From Eretmocerus hayati (Eukaryota > Arthropoda > Insecta > Hymenoptera > Aphelinidae), in assembly GCA_029851415.1 (NCBI GenBank), contig CM056743.1:27380905-27444904 (forward strand): a DNA stretch of 64,000 nt, in the 5' to 3' direction. Below, one piece after another: positions 59,200 to 64,000 of the stretch. Positions within the stretch are counted from its first letter, which is position 1. Every line of letters begins with the position of its first letter. The position numbers and the translations under genes were made by a program. The notes beneath the pieces are model-generated. The model did not search any database. It worked only from the letters and a program-made list of their open reading frames with translations, and was not told where the DNA came from.

Positions 59200-60546
59200 G
59201 CACTTAAAATGAATTTTCCCATCAGTCGCACGTGGAAATGAAATTTTCTTGACCTTGTTGAAAATTTTCCACCCTCACCGAGATCCAAATGTGTCTTCTC
59301 ATTATAACACCCAACATTAATTTATCGCACCTTCTCACCCTGATAGCAGTGAAAAATCACCCAAGTGATAAACAATGCCAGTAGTTGAGAAAATTTTGAA
59401 GAACTCATCAAGAGTAGTACGAGTAGGTTATATTTTATAGTATCAACCTAAAAATTCTGTCACGCTTTCAGAGTCCTCGAATCACAATAAAACACTAAAA
59501 ATTAGCGTAGGTCGCTAAAATTTTTCGTAATGCTCTGGAAGCAATATAATGCATAGAATTTTACTGACTGGTGTAATAAGTCGTGGCTTTACAAAAAGAG
59601 CATGCAAAATTTTCAACGTCGTAGTCGTCGGCCAACTACATACATATATATCTTTATATATTTGTCGTCAAATACGTCGGGAGTCATAAGGCCGTCGCTC
59701 GGAAGCTTTGCATAACGGGCAATTGTCAACGGCACTTAACTCCCGCGAGGCCTGAGGCATCAATTTAAAAGCCACTGCTCTGCTCTATCTATCTCTAACT
59801 CTTAAGCTCTTGCGTATATATAGTATAATATAAGTAGTGCCAGAGACCTCCGTATCATGCATATATAGACATAAACAAAACTTGCATATCGTATAGATGT
59901 GCTTACTTATTACAAGCTAAGTCGTTTGCTGTCGTCAAGCCTGGCAAATGCATCAATGTCAAAAAATAATGAAGCGCGTCCCCTTAGTCTCGCCACCTCT
60001 CTGTTCGCGCCTCGCTCAATTTCATCCCCTTCGGCTTCTTGCTGATGTTTTCTTAATACTTAATTTTCTCGCACGCGCTCTCGATCTTCATCTAGATTCA
60101 TATACATTCATACAACATATCTGTGCAATAATAAATAGCTCGAATAGAGTGGATGTTTTGGTATACCTACATGAGTCATTTTAACAAAATTTATAAATTC
60201 TGTTCCTTTCATTGTTTCATGTCGATCGCTATTAACAACCCTAAAAATTGACGATCGATTACGATGTTTATCGAATTCTATAGAATGCTGTTTTTGGTAA
60301 AAAAATTTTTTAGGGATTTCTCAGAATTTCAATTCAATTCGCAGGAAAATGCCAGTATAGATAAAGAAGCTCGTATCTTTCGAAACCCGATTTATACAAA
60401 TTAATCACTTATAAAGAATATAAAATGGATCGCGAATCAATTAAACCAAAATTAGTCGAGATAATTTATGATCCGGTGAATCTATGTGTTCAGTTTGAGC
60501 TGCCCATATCATACAAGTTTTTATCATGGAAACACTGAGTTTTTCA
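59200..60546. other. Non-coding block with a GC-richer patch
   Basis: A patch at about 59,675-59,770 (GTCGGGAGTCATAAGGCCGT; CTTTGCATAACGGGC; ACTCCCGCGAGGCCTGAGG) stands out from AT-rich flanks and contains a POU-like TTTGCATAA. It may be a regulatory element; there is no direct proof. Nothing else recognised. Confidence 0.35.
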
Positions 60547-60745
60547 TTAGTCTAACCTAAAAATGCCGCGTTTAAATGGGACTTAGGGTTCTCGCAATGA
60601 AAAAATATATTCGCACTTCGCTTGCAAGCCCATTTTGGGCACTGGAGGACATGTCCGTCTCGATTCGATCGACAGACAAACTGTCCTATAGTGCCCAAAA
60701 TGGGCTATACCGCGCTCAGTACGGAAATAGACTATCTGCAATTTT
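60547..60745. repeat. Dispersed ~190-bp repeat with internal hairpin, copy 2
   Basis: It matches 3403-3592 from CTAAAAATGCCGCGTTTAAA to GCTCAGTACGGAAATA in the same orientation. The tip reads TCTCGATTCGATCGA instead of TCTCGCTTCGCTCGA: two C-to-A type changes placed symmetrically. Confidence 0.8.
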
Positions 60746-61186
60746 CTGTTGCTATGAAGTCACTAGAATATTGCAGATGAAAGTTTTTCCAAATCATTGA
60801 ACTGGCATATTTTCATCCTTTGACTATGAAATTCCGACCTCGGTGCCTCATCTATACCCTATCCCTAAATTCCCCTAGAACCAAAAAACTATTGAAAATT
60901 TCTCAACTCCCTCACTTCGGATCACTTTTTCTGGACACGTAAAAAATTTTCTGATACGAAATAGGTCAATAATATGTCAAAAGATGACGGAAAATGACAA
61001 AATTACTCACTAGAAATTTCTTCATTTTTTCGACTTTTCCAGAATGTTAGAATTGGAATATGTTTCTGGCGTTGCCAGAGATTTTTCATAACTCTTTCAT
61101 TTATTTATATTGTATCCAACTAGAGCTATCGCAAATACCACTTTTCAGGCATGTCCTCACTGTAAGAAATTGATTGAATTTTCAAC

Positions 61187-62041
61187 TTTGGGTGAGTGTA
61201 CCCAACATGCCTCTGCACCCAACTTGCCCCCCTATTCCGATCCCGGGAATGGGCACTCCTTGGCCTCCCGGCAATTTTTTTGCGTTTGTTATGTTGAAAT
61301 ATGAGAGAAAGAATGATTCGGACTGACCCCAGATGATTGCTGCGACTCCCAAAAAATTTCAGGTGATGTTTCTATTTTTCGTGATTGCTTAACTAAGAAA
61401 TCACCGAGGAAATTTCGTACACTAAAACCGGTGCCAATTTATTTTCATTCAACTAATCTCCACGTACCTTAGCGCATTCGATTGCTTGTCTCAAGACCTT
61501 CAAAATCCGCATTTCAGGGTTGCAGAACTCTAATTTGGAGCGATTTTATGTACTGGAGCGATTTTATGTACAAAACACGAAGATGGTTTGAGAATCAAGA
61601 AGGTCGACATCGGAGTGTACCCAACATGCCCTCATATGGTTATCTCGGAAAGGCGTGCAGTATGACTTTTTTCACCACTCAGAACGTGTTTATCACGTCA
61701 AAATAGGTCGGAAACAGTGTTTTGGGTCAGATAAAAGCTATATATGTCGCTGCACGGTGATCAAAACGGATCAAAGCGATTCTATTCACTTCATCGCCGA
61801 TTTACATTGTTTTAAATGATGGGGGCAAGTTGGGTACACACTTTTGTAAACTCTCAAAAATCACCTTTTGGGAGAATTCAAACAGTTCAGCTCCACTTCA
61901 TCCAAATTGGACGTATCTTAGCTCATTTTAAAGGCCTTGAGACAAGCTTCAAAATGAGTTAAAGTACGTTGGAAAATATTGAGATAAGCCAGAATTATTA
62001 AGAAAATGGCTTAATGGGGGCAAGTTGGGTACACTGACCTT
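61187..62041. mobile_element. Family D element, ~855 bp
   Basis: The left GGTGAGTGTACCCAACATGC and the right GGGGGCAAGTTGGGTACACT followed by GACCTT are inverted repeats. Further CCCAACATGCC/CAACTTGCCCCC motifs lie inside near both ends and at about 61,617. The interior matches 26,880-27,750 without the nested family C insert. An internal 16-bp direct repeat (GAGCGATTTTATGTAC) occurs at about 61,538-61,570. Confidence 0.75.
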
Positions 62042-64000
62042 ATATTAGAACCATTTGCTTGACTTTTTCTCTTATTAAGGTGGTTTGATTTTTTATCTTC
62101 AACTAGGTGGTTGAATTTTTAACCCTTTGATGGAAGTTTTTCATACAAATTGTCCACAGTGTACACATGTGCACATCTTGAGTCAGTCGAAGGATTATAA
62201 ATGCATAATAATCTTCCTATTCAAAAATAAAGAAAAGAAATCAAAGTTGACAACTCAACAAGAACTGTGTTCATTCCATCGGAAAGATCTATATGCTCAT
62301 ACATACGTAGGTCACTAATACATATATTGCTCTAAATTTTCCGAGGATCAACAGATTGAATCTATCTGTCGGGTATAAGAGAAGACCGTCAAGTGAGCGC
62401 TTGATTAGTTCCAGAGTGCGGTTCGCGTTCTATGCGCTTCATCTGCTTCAGCTCGTAATTAAGCCTCGGCTGATTTTACCCACCAGAGAGAGAGAGAGAA
62501 ATGAGGCACGAATAGAGTTTCCTATTCTCACCCTCTCACTCATTCCAAGTATATAGAATGCAGCATAGAAAGAGAAGGTAATACATATATATTTATACAT
62601 ATGTGCTGAATAGGCGAATCGGCAAAGACACGCCGGGGAGCCGTATCATATGAGCATTGGCTTAGTAGAGCGCAAGTAATGTCCGAATGTGGCGCACTCA
62701 TTGGATAGGGAAGTAGAAGGAGAAAAAAATGAATGACCCTCGAGGAGAGAATTGACATTGTGTCCGTGAATTAGACCCGAGATTTTCTGGATAATGTTAC
62801 AAGGGGTTGTTCTCTCTATCTGTCTTCCCCCCCTTTTTAGACATTTATTACGCCTGTGATGCGGTCGGTTTAGTGGGCTATGGGAAATCCCAACTTTCTT
62901 TAATATCGTTTGATTGATTGAGAAATTTTCTATCTCCCATGTGACTTCTAGTTTCTCATTCAAAAGCCATTTGGAATGTCGTAAAGTTGATGAAAAATGG
63001 GTAATTGATCTGAATATTAGGCCAAAAATGTAAACGAGGACATTGGAAATTCTCTACTATATTAACTCGACTTCTCTTGAAATATTTTCCAGAAAATCAT
63101 CATTTTTAATCGCTCTATCGAGTGTCGATGGGGGAAATGGTCACATAGATTCAGAAATCTATCAACAATTTATAATATTTATCAAAACATCGTGAGTTTA
63201 GGGGAGGCGCGACCCTAATTTTGAAGTCTGGTCTAAAAAACTGGGGGTCGGGGGGGGGGGGGGATGGCTGTAGATTCACATTAAAGGTTATTTATTCGAG
63301 ATAAAAATAATGGCGTATTCAGTTTTTTCAAAACGAAAATTGTTTGATGCTTTTTTTATTTTTTGGGACACGTCCTCTACAACGGATGACTATACTCTCA
63401 TAGGAAATTTTGTTCAGAATCATAAAAATCACCCCTAAAAAAATGTTTATAGATCAATTCGTTAAATTATGTAGGACTTGTTCCATTTTCTCTGTTACAA
63501 ATTCAGAATCTTCTTGTTAAAAGGCCTCAGAACCCGAAAAATATCGATTCTTCGAAAAATCACTACAAAACTTTTCTGATTCGATCCGCAAGACATTGAA
63601 TTACTGAAAGAAAAATAGCTAAAGTCGTATAGTTGAAAAAAAATTAGATTTGTATATAATTACATAACTTTTTCATAACACTTTTTTTTACTCATGCCAT
63701 TCATTTTCATATCTCGAGAAAGTACTTTTAAATATGGATTTCCGCCCCCCCCCCTCCCCAGATCATTTAGGCTAGACTTGTAAATGAGGGTTGACGATGA
63801 TCTGTAATGTTGTTTTGTACTGAAAGAGACATCGAATAATTTGAAGATACATTGGAAATTCTTAAGTCTTCATATAAATCCGTCTTGTTGCAATTTAATT
63901 TGATAAATTTCAAATAACAATCTCATGACACCAAAAATTTCATTTATCCAAAATGTCATTTACACACTTTTCAAATTCACTCAACAGCTATTATAGTCGT
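62042..64000. other. Non-coding block, nothing recognised
   Basis: AT-rich with a GAGAGAGAG tract near 62,488-62,498, a G run at about 63,250-63,263 and a C run at 63,745-63,753. No exon or element edges. Confidence 0.4.

Overview
This is animal nuclear DNA, most likely from an insect. It is AT-rich, has no operons or ribosome binding sites, and almost no long reading frames. It carries many microsatellites and is packed with short non-autonomous DNA transposons, fold-back palindromes and two 5S-rRNA-derived SINEs. A P-like element and several TA-flanked mariner/Tc1-type elements fit an arthropod. The order of insect cannot be fixed from this sequence; a parasitoid wasp or a hemipteran are guesses only.

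Positions 1-30,700 are a repeat graveyard. In order they hold: tandem small TIR elements (1.87-2.76 kb), a hairpin repeat (3.4 kb), three large palindromes (4.7-5.6, 6.3-7.1 and 7.4-8.5 kb), a 5S-derived SINE split by a MITE (9.2-10.0 kb), a mosaic hairpin-repeat cluster (10.2-11.05 kb), a degenerate 142-bp tandem repeat (12.8-13.25 kb), a P-like element with 8-bp target duplication and a broken THAP-type N-terminus (13.75-15.0 kb), further palindromic MITEs, an intact 5S SINE with a 14-bp target duplication (19.46-19.93 kb), a run of three related MITEs (22.5-23.7 kb), GGGGGCA-type TIR elements with a nested insertion (24.5-27.75 kb), and a 128-bp tandem repeat carrying GGGTCA-nnn-TGACCC palindromes (30.2-30.6 kb).

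Positions 30,960-32,149 are the one place that looks like a host gene: a GC-richer, promoter-like stretch followed by a 417-bp open frame (low-complexity Gly/Ser/Thr/Asn, then a Cys-containing segment and RRGSAES) that runs into a good splice donor, CAG|GTAGGA. I read it as the 5' end of a plus-strand gene whose other exons I cannot find here, so 32,150-64,000 would be a very long first intron, or intron plus intergenic DNA.

Positions 32,150-64,000 are mostly unique AT-rich DNA with scattered mobile elements: a palindromic MITE (34.7 kb), a pogo/Tigger-like element (37.7-38.7 kb), a TA-flanked fold-back MITE (46.4 kb), a TIR element with an internal 76-bp tandem repeat (49.6-50.2 kb), a TIR element (58.8 kb), a second copy of the 3.4-kb hairpin repeat (60.5 kb) and another GGGGGCA-type element (61.2-62.0 kb). 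No tRNA, intact rRNA, CRISPR array or complete transposase was seen.
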